Below the pieces are notes generated by a model that did no database searches, was not told the DNA's origin, and was given only the letters and a program-made list of their open reading frames with translations. A DNA stretch of 64,000 nucleotides from Dactylosporangium sucinum (GTDB lineage: Bacteria; Actinomycetota; Actinomycetes; Mycobacteriales; Micromonosporaceae), in NCBI RefSeq assembly GCF_014647515.1, contig NZ_BMPI01000017.1:62001-126000 (forward strand), read 5' to 3'. Below, in pieces: positions 54,701 to 63,020 of the stretch; the first letter of the stretch is position 1, and each line of letters begins with the position of its first letter. The translations under genes and the position numbers were made by a program.

Positions 54701-55753
54701 GCCGGCGAGCCCGCCCGGCGTGACGAGGTGGCGACTGCCGGACAGGTCGCCGCCGTCGAGCACGACGACGATGTGCGGACCGGCCGCGCGGTCGCCGCTC
54801 GGCTCCCCGTCGAACCGGCCCCGGCTGCCGAGCAGGTCGTCGAGGCGCTCCTCCAGCTCCTTGGCGGACTCCGCGAACAGCCGGACCGGCCCGAGCGCGT
54901 CGGTGCGGGCCGGGTGCTGCGCGTGGGGCAGCCACTTCGTCCACTCCCACTGCGCTCGCCGGCGTGGCGCCGCACAGACCGCGATCAGGAGATCCTCGGC
55001 GGCGTGGAAGGCGATGAGCTGCGCGACCATCGCCCGCACCAAAGCGCGTCCCGGATCCTGAAAACTCGTCACTCCCGTCGGATCGACCAGGTCGACGGCC
55101 ACGTTGAGCACGTGGATCCGGGCGAAGCTGCGCAGCGAGATCGCCACCGGCAGGTCGGGCACGACCGAGTAGGCATCGAGGAACCGGCGCAGCGCGGCCG
55201 CGGTCGTCGGCTCCAGCTCCTCCGGCGGCCGGGCCGGCGGCGGGATCAGGGGCGTGGCCAGGGTCTGCGGGCCGGCCGCCACGCGCACGACCGCGAAGTC
55301 ACCGTCGGACGGGCGCCGCTCCCACAGCCGATAGCTGTCCACTGTGGACCACAGCGAGTGCGGGTCGGGATGGCGGTAGTGCAGGCCGGTGCGCTGCTTC
55401 GTCGCCGTCTCGCGGACGCGGTCGCGCAGGGCGGCGAGCTGTCGCAGGTAGGCGCGGCGGGCGGCCGTCATCTCGGACTTGCGCGGCCCGCCGGTGCCGC
55501 CGGTCAGGAGCATGCCGAGTGTGGAGAAGCCGAAGATCGCGCCCACCACATATGCATAGGTGCCGCCGTCGCGGCCCGCGAACAGGAACGCCGTCGCGAT
55601 CGTGCCGGTGAGCATCGGCACCACCTGGATCAGCTGCTGCCAGCGCGAAGCCGGCGCCTGCGGGACCTCCGGAGGCGCGGGCACCGGCAGCTCGCCGCTC
55701 GGGATCTCCGGGGCGGGGCGCCGTGGCGATCGATTGATGACGACCGTGTTCAC
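51737..55753 (-). CDS. eccC: Type VII secretion ATPase EccC
   Basis: A 1338-residue FtsK/SpoIIIE-type motor with two membrane helices near residues 45-85. Three ATPase domains follow, with Walker A GATGSGKS near 498, GGTQSGKS near 852 and GDAESGKS near 1138. The first has Walker B LLIVCDEFSE. All EccC domains are on one chain, as in actinobacterial EccC, not split into EccCa and EccCb. It drives export of WXG100-type substrates. GTG 55753 follows TAGAGT (55761-55766) by seven bases. It is divergent from eccD by 131 bases. Confidence 0.97.
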   Translation of the reverse strand: MNTVVINRSPRRPAPEIPSGELPVPAPPEVPQAPASRWQQLIQVVPMLTGTIATAFLFAGRDGGTYAYVVGAIFGFSTLGMLLTGGTGGPRKSEMTAARRAYLRQLAALRDRVRETATKQRTGLHYRHPDPHSLWSTVDSYRLWERRPSDGDFAVVRVAAGPQTLATPLIPPPARPPEELEPTTAAALRRFLDAYSVVPDLPVAISLRSFARIHVLNVAVDLVDPTGVTSFQDPGRALVRAMVAQLIAFHAAEDLLIAVCAAPRRRAQWEWTKWLPHAQHPARTDALGPVRLFAESAKELEERLDDLLGSRGRFDGEPSGDRAAGPHIVVVLDGGDLSGSRHLVTPGGLAGVTVIDLDGPPPRLLDRSAIVLEPSGGRLTTVSADSEPADVRTSVGVPDQLEFAEVEAIARRLAPVRLAAPAGDKDKAGARDLSATVDLAELLGLGDPRAFDVATAWAPRPHRDRLRVTIGIGQQGQPVDVDLKESAQDGMGPHGLLIGATGSGKSELLRTLVLGLAATHSSETLNFVLIDFKGGATFARMDRLPHVAAFITNLRKELPLVDRMTDAINGEVVRRQEVLRRAGDFDSVLDYERARAGGAALAPLPTLLIVCDEFSELLEAKPDFIDLFVQIGRVGRSLGMHLLLASQRLEEGRLRGLDTHLSYRLGLRTFSSLESRTVLGVPDAYELPRTPGHGYLKAGTEPLTRFKAAYVSGRHRRAGEASAPLSSGGELRVREFGTRFVPPPPQAVADPPPVEAPAGDSLLDIIVERLAGRGAPAHQVWLPPLSGSASLNELLGPLVADPARGLTVADPDLRGSLRVPVALVDKPLEQRRDVLWMHLDSADGHVAVVGGTQSGKSVALRTLIAGLALTHTPTEVQVYCLDFGGGQLAGLRGLPHVGGVAGRLDATAVRRTVGEVATLLADRERRFAGEGIDSVATYRRRRAAAAARGAVDNASAVDPWGDVFLVVDGWATVHGEYEDLEGVITDIATRGLSYGIHVAASASRWMDFRPALRDLLGSRLELRLGDEIDSTVSRKAAANVPKGTPGRGITQEGLHLLVAQPRLASGDTPGLVSAVADAWAGARAPRVRLLPARVPFATIAEDADPANRMALPIGIAESDLRPVRVDFAAEPHFVVFGDAESGKSTVLRGLATSISARFAPEEARIVLVDYRRSLLGAIETEHLIGYGTGAAQTEDLIASVADYMERRLPGPDVTQDQLRTRGWWTGAECFVLVDDYDLVATGSSNPLQPLLPYLAQARDIGLHLILTRRTGGASRALYEPILQRLRELSSAGLQLSGDPDEGTLLGAVRPGPLPPGRGWLTTRRAPARLIQVASPPST

Positions 55754-55884
55754 GCGGGGAACTCTATGGGCCGGGTCCGACAGTTTTTGGACCCGGTTCT
55801 CAGATGGTGATGATTTGGCTACTTGACGTGAGATAGATGGGGGTCGGGACGACGCGGATCGGATCGGCGTGGTACCTCTAGGCC

Positions 55885-57225
55885 ATGACCGCGGCGGCCG
55901 GCCTGGCCCGCGTGACGATCAACGCCCCGCACCGGCGCGTCGACGTCACGCTCCCCGATGCTGTTCCGCTGGCCGAGCTGCTTCCCGACCTGCTCCAACA
56001 CGCGGGCCCCGGCCTCGCCGACGAAGGGGAGCGGCACGGCGGATGGCTGCTGCGCCGCGCCGACGGCACCACCCTTTCGGCGGCCGTGGGACTGGCCACG
56101 CAGGGCATCCGCGACGGCACCGTCCTGCATCTCGTGCCGGCCCGGACCGGATGGCCCGAGCTCGAGTTCGACGACATGGTCGAGGCCATCACGGCCGCCG
56201 CCCGTCGGCAGGGCGCGCCGTGGAGCCCGGCGGCGACCAGGGTCACCGCGCTCGCGGCGGGCGGCGTGGCCTTGAGCGTCGCGCTGCTCGCGACGCTGCG
56301 CTTCGGCGTTCCCGCGGTCGGCGCCGTCGCGGCGGTGGTGCTCGTCCTGGCGGGCGCGCTCGCGTCCCGGGCGTATGGCGACGCGGAGGTCGGCGCGGTC
56401 GTCGCCGCGTACGGGATGCCGTTCGCGGCGGTCGCCGGCTGGCTGTCGACGCCCGACCGGGCCACCGGCGCCGAGCGGGCGCTCGTCGGCGGCGCCGCAC
56501 TGCTGCTGGCCGCGGTCGCCGGAGCGATCGCGGCCGCGCACTTCCTGAGACTCTTCGCCGCGGGAGCGGCGGCCGGCGTCCTCGGCACCGCCGGGGCGGG
56601 GCTTGCGATGCTGACCCGCCCCGCCGCGGGCGCCGCCGTCGTGCTGGCGGTGCTCGTCCCGGGGGTCGCCGCGGTGCCGCTGCTGGCCATCCGGCTCGGC
56701 AGGCTGCCCGTTCCGATCGCCGCGCTGCCGGCCGACCTGGCCAGCGGCGGGCGGGCCGCGGGTGGGCCGGAGCGGGCGCGGGTGTTCGCCGCGGTGGCCC
56801 GGGCCGACGAGATGCTCGCCGGACTGCTGATCGGATGGGCGGTCGCGACCGGCGGGGCGGCGTTCGTGCTGGCCCGGTCCGGTGACGTGTCGGGGATGGT
56901 CCTGGCCGGCGTCGTGGCCGTCGCCATGCTCCTGCGGGTGCGGACGTTCGTGACGGTCCGGCACCGATTACCGCTGATCGGTGCGGGGCTGGCCGGGTTC
57001 GTCGCGCTGGCCGTGTTCGGGCCGGGGCCGCTCGGCGGCGGGCTGACGTTCGCCGCGGGGGTCGCGGTGGCCGGGCTCGTGATCGTCGTCGCGGGGACGC
57101 GGGCGGCGGTCAGGCAACCGTCGCCGTACGTCAGCCGGGCCGCGGACGTGCTCGACATCCTCTGCGTCGTGTCCGTGGTGCCGCTGGCCTGCGCGGTGCT
57201 CGGCCTCTACGGGCTGCTGTCCTGA
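55885..57225 (+). CDS. eccD: Type VII secretion membrane protein EccD
   Basis: A 446-residue protein: a ubiquitin-like YukD domain (residues 8-90, RVTINAPHRRVDVTLPD) then about eleven membrane helices to the C terminus. EccD forms the membrane pore complex of type VII secretion with EccB, EccC and EccE. ATG 55885 is preceded by TACCTC six bases upstream, close to the leaderless pattern. Its partner genes eccB, eccE and WXG100 substrates are not in this window. Confidence 0.93.
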   Translation: MTAAAGLARVTINAPHRRVDVTLPDAVPLAELLPDLLQHAGPGLADEGERHGGWLLRRADGTTLSAAVGLATQGIRDGTVLHLVPARTGWPELEFDDMVEAITAAARRQGAPWSPAATRVTALAAGGVALSVALLATLRFGVPAVGAVAAVVLVLAGALASRAYGDAEVGAVVAAYGMPFAAVAGWLSTPDRATGAERALVGGAALLLAAVAGAIAAAHFLRLFAAGAAAGVLGTAGAGLAMLTRPAAGAAVVLAVLVPGVAAVPLLAIRLGRLPVPIAALPADLASGGRAAGGPERARVFAAVARADEMLAGLLIGWAVATGGAAFVLARSGDVSGMVLAGVVAVAMLLRVRTFVTVRHRLPLIGAGLAGFVALAVFGPGPLGGGLTFAAGVAVAGLVIVVAGTRAAVRQPSPYVSRAADVLDILCVVSVVPLACAVLGLYGLLS

Positions 57226-57302
57226 CCGCACCGGGAGGGGGAGGGTTCAGGGACAGAGAACAACCAGGAACCGGCCCAGAACCGGAAGGGAAGGCCAGGC
57301 GC

Positions 57303-57375
57303 CGGAAACGAACGCCCGGAAACGAACGCCCGGAAACGAGGGGCCCGGAAACGAGGGGCCCGGAACGAACGGGCC
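57303..57375. repeat. 14-15 bp tandem repeat, five units
   Basis: Units of CGGAAACGAACGCC or CGGAAACGAGGGGCC start at 57303, 57317, 57331, 57346 and 57361. They lie in the 306-base gap between convergent eccD and ppa; the rest of that gap (57226-57302, 57376-57531) shows nothing I recognise. Confidence 0.85.
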
Positions 57376-57531
57376 GAACAGTGGGCGGCCGACGAGCGGC
57401 CGCGGGTGACCAGGGCCGCGGTCGGGTCGCGGTGCAGGTCGCCCACGGCGGGAGTTGGCGGACAAAGCGGACCGGAGTCCGTGCGCGGCCGGGCCGCGAA
57501 ACGGCCCGGCCGGCTCGTAGGTAACGGTGGG

Positions 57532-58071
57532 TTACTCCGTCGGGCGGGCGTTGGGAGCGACGCCCGGGTCGTGGTACGTGCCGTCGGCGATCGCCTGCTG
57601 GTAGCGGCGCCGGGACTCGACGATCTCCGCCTCGGCCTCGACGCGGCCGACCCAGGTGGCGCCCTCGACGCTCTTGCCGGGCTCCAGGTCCTTGTATACC
57701 TCGAAGAAGTGCTGGATCTCCAGCCGGTCGAACTCGCCGAGGTGGTGGATGTCGCGGAGGTGTTCCAGCCGCGGGTCGTCGGCCGGGACGCACAGGACCT
57801 TGTCGTCGCCGCCCTTCTCGTCGGTCATGCGGAACATGCCGATGGCCCGGGAGCGGATCAGGCAGCCGGGGAAGGTCGGGGACTGGACCAGCACCAGCGC
57901 GTCCAAGGGGTCCTCGTCCTGACCCAGTGTGCCCTCGATGTAGCCGTAGTCGGCCGGGTACTGCGTGGAGGTGAACAGCGTCCGGTCCAGCCGGATGCGG
58001 CCTGTGGCATGGTCAACCTCGTACTTGTTGCGTTGACCCTTCGGGATTTCGACCGTGACGTCGAAGTCCAT
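57532..58071 (-). CDS. ppa: Inorganic pyrophosphatase
   Basis: A 179-residue family I pyrophosphatase that hydrolyses PPi to phosphate. The metal-binding motif is GQDEDPLDALVL (D-E-D-P-L-D), with KGQRNKYEVDH and YPADYGYIEGTL before it. A C-terminal extension past the core carries ARPTE. ATG 58071 has AGGAG upstream. It is divergent from dacB. Confidence 0.97.
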   Translation of the reverse strand: MDFDVTVEIPKGQRNKYEVDHATGRIRLDRTLFTSTQYPADYGYIEGTLGQDEDPLDALVLVQSPTFPGCLIRSRAIGMFRMTDEKGGDDKVLCVPADDPRLEHLRDIHHLGEFDRLEIQHFFEVYKDLEPGKSVEGATWVGRVEAEAEIVESRRRYQQAIADGTYHDPGVAPNARPTE

Positions 58072-58152
58072 CTGATGACTCCTCACCCTCGCACCGCTGC
58101 GCCGACCATTAGTCTCGCGTACAGCAACTCGGCGTGGAACGGGGAGGGTCGG

Positions 58153-59556
58153 GTGGGGAGGGAAACACCACAGGGCGGCGGCCGCGGCGGCAGGATCGCC
58201 GGTGTCGTCGCGGTGGTCGTCGCGCTCGTCGCGGCGCTGAGCGCTGTCCTCGCCGGGCCCGGCATCGTCCGGGCGTTCGGGGCGGGCGGCGGCCAGTCGA
58301 CGGCGTGGCAGGCGGGAAAACCGCCCGAGGCGCCTCTCGCGGTGCTGCCGGCGATGGACACCCAGGCGCCCATGCCGGCCGAGGCGGCCCTCGCGGCGGC
58401 GCTCGGTCCGCTGCTGGCGGTGCCGGCGCTGGGCCCGCACATCACCGCGTCGGTGGTCGACGTCGCCACGGGTCAGGTGTTGTACTCGTCCGAGCCCGAC
58501 GCCGCCATGACCCCCGCGTCCACGACGAAGGTCGTCACCGCAGCGGCGGCGCTGGGCGCGCGAGGCCCGGCGTACCGGATCACCACCCGCGTCGTCCAGG
58601 GCGCCCAACCCGGCGAGGTCGTGATCATCGGGGCGGGCGATCCGACGCTGGGCGTGTTCCCGACGGCGTACTACCCCGGCGCGCCCCGGCTGGACGCCCT
58701 CGCGGCGCAGGTCAAGGAGGCGCTGGGGGGCACGCCGCCGACCCGGGTGATCTACGACCAGTCGGTGTACACCGGGCCCGGCGTGGGGCCGGCCTGGGAC
58801 GACGACTCGATCACCAACGGCTCGGGCGCGGTGATCACGGCGCTGATGACCGAGGGTGGCCGGACCAAGCCGGAGAAGTACAGCGGCCGGTATCCACAGC
58901 CGGACGTGCAGGCCGCGCAGCAGTTCGCGCGACTGCTCGGGCTGCCGAACAGCGCGATCGCCGCTGGCACCGCCCCGCAGGGCGCCAAGGAGCTGGGCAA
59001 GGTCGAGTCGCCGCCGATGGTGCGGATGGTCGAGTTCATGCTGCAGGAGAGCGACAACGTGCTCGCCGACGCGCTCGCCCGCCAGGTGGCGATCGCGAAG
59101 GGGCAGCCGGCGTCGTTCGAGGGCGGCGCCGCCGCGATGAAGATGGTCCTGGAGGAGCTCAACCTCCCCGTCACCGGCTACGGCCTGGTGGACGGCAGCG
59201 GCTTCTCGCGCAACGACCGCCTCTCCCCGGCGCTGCTGACCAGCATCCTGGCGATGGCCGCGCGGGCCGACCACGCCGACCTGCGCGGCATCTTCAGCGG
59301 CCTGCCCGTCGCGGGGTACAGCGGCACCCTCGCCTCCCGTTATGTCAAGGCCCAGGAAGGCGCCGCGGCGGCCGGGCTGGTCCGCGCGAAGACCGGAACC
59401 CTGACGGGGGTCAACTCGCTCACCGGGATCGTCGTGGACGCCGACGGCCGCACGCTTGCGTTCGCGTTCATGGCGGACCAGACGACCAACGGCAACCAGG
59501 CCGTGATCGCCCTCGACCGGGTGGCCGCTGCCCTCGCGGCCTGCGGTTGTAGATGA
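58153..59556 (+). CDS. dacB: D-Ala-D-Ala carboxypeptidase (PBP4/DacB-type)
   Basis: A 467-residue S13 penicillin-binding protein anchored by one helix (GVVAVVVALVAALSAVLAG, near residue 20). The active site is S123-x-x-K126 (PASTTKVV), then SDN in LQESDNVLADAL, and KTGTLTG near the end. It trims peptidoglycan stem peptides outside the membrane. GTG 58153 has GGGGAGGG upstream. The metalloprotease and tilS follow on the same strand, an arrangement found in many actinobacteria. Confidence 0.93.
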   Translation: MGRETPQGGGRGGRIAGVVAVVVALVAALSAVLAGPGIVRAFGAGGGQSTAWQAGKPPEAPLAVLPAMDTQAPMPAEAALAAALGPLLAVPALGPHITASVVDVATGQVLYSSEPDAAMTPASTTKVVTAAAALGARGPAYRITTRVVQGAQPGEVVIIGAGDPTLGVFPTAYYPGAPRLDALAAQVKEALGGTPPTRVIYDQSVYTGPGVGPAWDDDSITNGSGAVITALMTEGGRTKPEKYSGRYPQPDVQAAQQFARLLGLPNSAIAAGTAPQGAKELGKVESPPMVRMVEFMLQESDNVLADALARQVAIAKGQPASFEGGAAAMKMVLEELNLPVTGYGLVDGSGFSRNDRLSPALLTSILAMAARADHADLRGIFSGLPVAGYSGTLASRYVKAQEGAAAAGLVRAKTGTLTGVNSLTGIVVDADGRTLAFAFMADQTTNGNQAVIALDRVAAALAACGCR

Positions 59557-59636
59557 CACGACCGCGGAGCGTCATCAGGGTTTACTCGGGGTAGCGGAGT
59601 CCGCCGCCGGTGGTCGGACGCGGGTACGGTTGGTTC

Positions 59637-61193
59637 ATGGCGCAGTTCGTCGATTGGGATCTGGCCGCAGCGACCGCAGCGGCGTTGGGCAAGAGCGGCC
59701 CCGCCGTTTCCTACGAAGAAGCCGCCGCTGCCGTCGCCGACCTGCGGGGTCTGGCGGACGAGGCGGCCGACCACGTCACGGCCTTCACGGGTCTCCGCGC
59801 CATGGTCCAAGGGCCGCCGGTGCGGGTCGTCGACCGGCGCGACTGGGCCGCCACCAACATCGAGGGTCTCCGGCAGGTCATCCAGCCCCTCGCCGAGCGG
59901 CTGGCGGGCGGCAAGCAGCCGGGCGCCGTCGTCAGCGCCATCGGCTCGCGGTTCACCGGCGTGCAGGCGGGCACCGTGCTGGCCTACCTGTCGGGGAAGG
60001 TCCTCGGGCAATATGAGGTGTTTGCCGCCGACCCCGGGCAGTTGCTGCTCGTCGCGCCGAACATCGTCGAGGCCGAGCGCCGGCTGAACGCCGACTCCCG
60101 TGACTTCCGGCTGTGGGTGTGCCTGCACGAGGTGACCCACCGGGTGCAGTTCACCGCCGTGCCGTGGATGCGGGGTTACTTCCTGGGTGAGGTGGGCGCC
60201 TTCGTCGACGCCTCGCAGCTCAATCAGGACCAGCTCGCCGAGCGCGTCCGCCGCGGCATCGGAGCGCTCGCCGACGTGGTCCGCGACCCCAACAGCCGGG
60301 TGTCCGTCCTCGACCTCGTGCAGACCCCCGGGCAGAAGGCCGTGCTCGACCGGCTGACCGCGCTCATGACGGTGCTGGAGGGGCACGCCGAGTTCGTCAT
60401 GGACGGCGTCGGCCCCGAGGTGATCCCGAGCGTCGAGGAGATCCGCGCCAAGTTCAACCGCCGCCGCGAGGCCGGCAACCCGCTCGACCGCGTCCTGCGC
60501 AAGCTGCTGGGTGTCGACGTCAAGCTCCGCCAATACGCGGAGGGCCGCAAGTTCGTCCACGCCGTGGTCGAGCGGGTCGGCATGGACGGGTTCAACAAGC
60601 TCTGGCAGTCGCCGCTGACCATTCCGCGCCTCGACGAGCTGGGCGATCCGGAGGCCTGGATCGTCCGGGTGCTGGGTTCGCGCGCCCTGACCCGGCCGGT
60701 GCCGATGCCGCCCGCGCCCGTGTCGGCCGCCGCGCCGGCCACCGAGGTGCCGCCCGCGCCGGTGCCGACCGTGCCCGATCCGGTCGACGAGGCCCCCGCG
60801 GAGGCCGGCGTCGCCGAGACGACCGAGGTGGCGGGCCTGTCGCCCGCCGAGTCCGCCGCCGCCCCGATCACGCCGGCCACCACGGAGGTGGTCGCCGACG
60901 TCGAGCCAGCCGCCGACGCGCCGGCGCCGGTCGACGTGGAGCCGGCCGGCCCGCCGGTCGCCGAGGACCCTCCGGCGGAGGTCGAGCCGCTGGCCGAGCC
61001 CGCCGCTGCCCCCGGTGCCACTGACGGGAAGGTCGTCGTCGAGCCGGCCGTGGAGGCGGCCGCGGCGGATGCCGGGGAGGTGCCGGAGCCTGTCGGGGCG
61101 TTCGACGAGGGCGTTTCGGCGCAGGCCGGGCACGCGACCGACGGCGAGGGCGGGGACGGCGAGCGGCCGGACAAGCCGGCCGGCACCGGCTGA
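59637..61193 (+). CDS. Zinc-dependent metalloprotease, DUF2342 family
   Basis: A 518-residue protein. The DUF2342 (zincin-like) domain at residues 1-365 has HEVTH at 164-168, then HRVQFTAVPWM, and GHAEFVMD with a third ligand near 255. The last 150 residues are a disordered Ala/Pro/Glu tail (PAPVSAAAPATEV, then acidic). Members are tied to F420-containing actinobacteria by their distribution, but their substrates are unknown. ATG 59637 follows TACGGT (59625-59630) by six bases. It lies upstream of tilS. Confidence 0.9.
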   Translation: MAQFVDWDLAAATAAALGKSGPAVSYEEAAAAVADLRGLADEAADHVTAFTGLRAMVQGPPVRVVDRRDWAATNIEGLRQVIQPLAERLAGGKQPGAVVSAIGSRFTGVQAGTVLAYLSGKVLGQYEVFAADPGQLLLVAPNIVEAERRLNADSRDFRLWVCLHEVTHRVQFTAVPWMRGYFLGEVGAFVDASQLNQDQLAERVRRGIGALADVVRDPNSRVSVLDLVQTPGQKAVLDRLTALMTVLEGHAEFVMDGVGPEVIPSVEEIRAKFNRRREAGNPLDRVLRKLLGVDVKLRQYAEGRKFVHAVVERVGMDGFNKLWQSPLTIPRLDELGDPEAWIVRVLGSRALTRPVPMPPAPVSAAAPATEVPPAPVPTVPDPVDEAPAEAGVAETTEVAGLSPAESAAAPITPATTEVVADVEPAADAPAPVDVEPAGPPVAEDPPAEVEPLAEPAAAPGATDGKVVVEPAVEAAAADAGEVPEPVGAFDEGVSAQAGHATDGEGGDGERPDKPAGTG

Positions 61194-61215
61194 TCCCGGC
61201 CGGACGAGGCCGGGA

Positions 61216-62196
61216 ATGGCAGCGTTGGCGCCCGCCGTGGCGGCCGTGCGCAACGCCGTCCGGCGGAGCCTGGGCGCGGCCGAGCCGAGGCTCGATCCGG
61301 GTGACGTCGTGCTCGTCGCCTGCTCCGGCGGAGCCGACTCGCTGGCGCTGGCGGTTGCGGCGCGGTTCGTGACGCACCGGATGCGCGTGCGGTGCGGTCT
61401 GGTGACCGTCGACCACGGGCTGCAGGACGGCTCCGCCGACCGGGCGGCGCGGCTGGCCGGGTGGGCGCGCGAGCGCGAGTTCGCGCCGGTGGACGTGCGG
61501 AGCGTGACGGTGTCCGGGCCGGGCGGGCCGGAGGCGTCGGCGCGCGATGCGCGGTATGCGGCGCTGGTCGCCTCGGCCAAGGCCCACCGGGCGGCGCTGG
61601 TGCTGCTCGGCCACACCCGCGACGACCAGGCGGAGACCGTGCTGCTCGCCCTCACCCGCGGCTCCGGGCCGCGCGGCCTGTCGGGCATGCCGCCACAACG
61701 GGCGTGGCACGGCGTGACGTTCGTGCGCCCGCTGCTCGACGTCAGCCGGGCCGTCACCCGGCTGGCCTGCGAGGCCGACGGCCTGACCTGGTGGGAGGAC
61801 CCGCACAACAGCGACCCGGCGTATGCCCGCTCGCGCCTCCGCCCGGTGGTCGACGCCCTCGGCGAACGGGTCGTCGACAACCTCGCCCGCACGGCGCGGC
61901 TGGTGGCGGCCGACACGGAGTATCTCGACGAGCTGGCCGCCGACGCCCTGGAGAAGGCCCTCGACGGCCCGGCGGCGCTGTCGGTCGCGGAGCTGGAGCG
62001 CTTACCCGGGCCGGTGCGCACCCGGGTCCTGCACGCCTGGGCGCGGCGCCTCGGCGTGCCGGGCGGCCTGCTGTCGCACCGGCACGTGGCCGCGCTCGAC
62101 GCGCTCGTCACCGACTGGCACGGCCAGGGACCGGCCGCCCTGCCCGGCGGCGTGAGCATCGCGCGGTCCGCGGGCCGCCTCCGCCACGACCACTGA
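61216..62196 (+). CDS. tilS: tRNA(Ile)-lysidine synthase
   Basis: A 326-residue PP-loop enzyme that converts C34 of tRNA-Ile (CAU) to lysidine. The ATP-binding SGGADSLAL is near residue 36 (VLVACSGGADSL). GHTRDDQAETVL and RPLLDVSR and WWEDPHNSD are family motifs. The C-terminal domain is short, as in actinobacterial TilS. ATG 61216 has GGA upstream. It follows the metalloprotease by 22 bases. Confidence 0.96.
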   Translation: MAALAPAVAAVRNAVRRSLGAAEPRLDPGDVVLVACSGGADSLALAVAARFVTHRMRVRCGLVTVDHGLQDGSADRAARLAGWAREREFAPVDVRSVTVSGPGGPEASARDARYAALVASAKAHRAALVLLGHTRDDQAETVLLALTRGSGPRGLSGMPPQRAWHGVTFVRPLLDVSRAVTRLACEADGLTWWEDPHNSDPAYARSRLRPVVDALGERVVDNLARTARLVAADTEYLDELAADALEKALDGPAALSVAELERLPGPVRTRVLHAWARRLGVPGGLLSHRHVAALDALVTDWHGQGPAALPGGVSIARSAGRLRHDH

Positions 62197-62228
62197 CCAG
62201 GGCCGGGCCACGAACAACGGGCAGGCGG

Positions 62229-62918
62229 CTACCGGAGGCTCGCGATCCCGGCCAGGATGAGGTCGACGCCGGCGAGGAACTGGGCCCGGTCGTCGTGGTC
62301 GCGCAGCTGGGCGGCGACGTTGCGGATGAACGGGTAATCCTCGGGGTCGAGGTTCGCCCACACGGCCGACTCGGCGCTGAGGACGTCGGCGCGGCTTGTG
62401 CCCGGTGGCTGGGTGCGGGCGTTCGCCGCGTTCTGGCCCGCTACCCCCAGGATGTAGTTCAGCAGCGCCGACGCCGAGTCGAACTGGGCGTTCTCCGGGA
62501 CGCCGAGCGCCTGGACCTGCCGTCCGATGCATTCGAAGAGCCGCAGCGTCGTCGACATGGACGCGACCCGGGCCAGCTGCGCGCCGAGCCACGGGTGGGC
62601 ATCGATCGCGTCGAACACGCCGAGTGCCACCGCCCTGACCGCGTTCTCCGGCGTCCCGGGGGCGTCGCCCGCGAGCGCGGCGGTGTCAGCCGTCAACGCA
62701 TCGGTCAGGACCGCGTCCGTGGCGGCGGCCAGCAGCTCGTCCTTGTTCGCCACGTGCCAGTAGATCGCGCCGGGGCCGGTCCGCAACTGCGCGCTGAGCG
62801 CCCGGAAGGTCAAACCCCCCTCGCCCGCGACGTCGAGCAGCTCGACGGCGGCCTCGGCGATGCGCTCCCGGGACAGAGCCTCCTCGCGTCGCTCTGTGTG
62901 CCGCGTCCTGGTTGTCAT
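62229..62918 (-). CDS. TetR-family regulator of the MFS pump
   Basis: A 229-residue TetR repressor with RERIAEAAVELLDVAGEGG and recognition helix LSAQLRTGPGAIYWHVANK in the first 70 residues. A TetR_C ligand domain follows (GAQLARVAS, LNYILGVAGQNAAN). ATG 62918 (MTTRTRHTERREE) is chosen; the frame is open a little further upstream. It is divergent from the MFS gene and probably binds the two TGGAAC palindromes between them. Confidence 0.9.
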   Translation of the reverse strand: MTTRTRHTERREEALSRERIAEAAVELLDVAGEGGLTFRALSAQLRTGPGAIYWHVANKDELLAAATDAVLTDALTADTAALAGDAPGTPENAVRAVALGVFDAIDAHPWLGAQLARVASMSTTLRLFECIGRQVQALGVPENAQFDSASALLNYILGVAGQNAANARTQPPGTSRADVLSAESAVWANLDPEDYPFIRNVAAQLRDHDDRAQFLAGVDLILAGIASLR

Positions 62919-62937
62919 GCACCCATCTTGACATGTC

Positions 62938-62952
62938 TGGAACGTCATTCCA
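62938..62952. promoter_or_regulatory. TetR operator 1
   Basis: TGGAACGTCATTCCA, palindromic ends TGGAA/TTCCA, in the divergent gap. The same motif recurs 24 bases on. Confidence 0.75.
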
Positions 62953-62961
62953 AACTAATCA

Positions 62962-62976
62962 TGGAACGCCATTCCA
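62962..62976. promoter_or_regulatory. TetR operator 2
   Basis: TGGAACGCCATTCCA, differing from operator 1 at one base. Two sites 24 bases apart suit two repressor dimers controlling both genes. Confidence 0.75.
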
Positions 62977-63020
62977 GAGATATGTCCAACAAGACGGTAA
63001 AGCGGCGAAAGGGGGGCCCG

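Noticed and set aside
57226..57531. An ESX substrate or eccB start after eccD
   Set aside because: Only short repeats and low-complexity frames are present before the convergent ppa.
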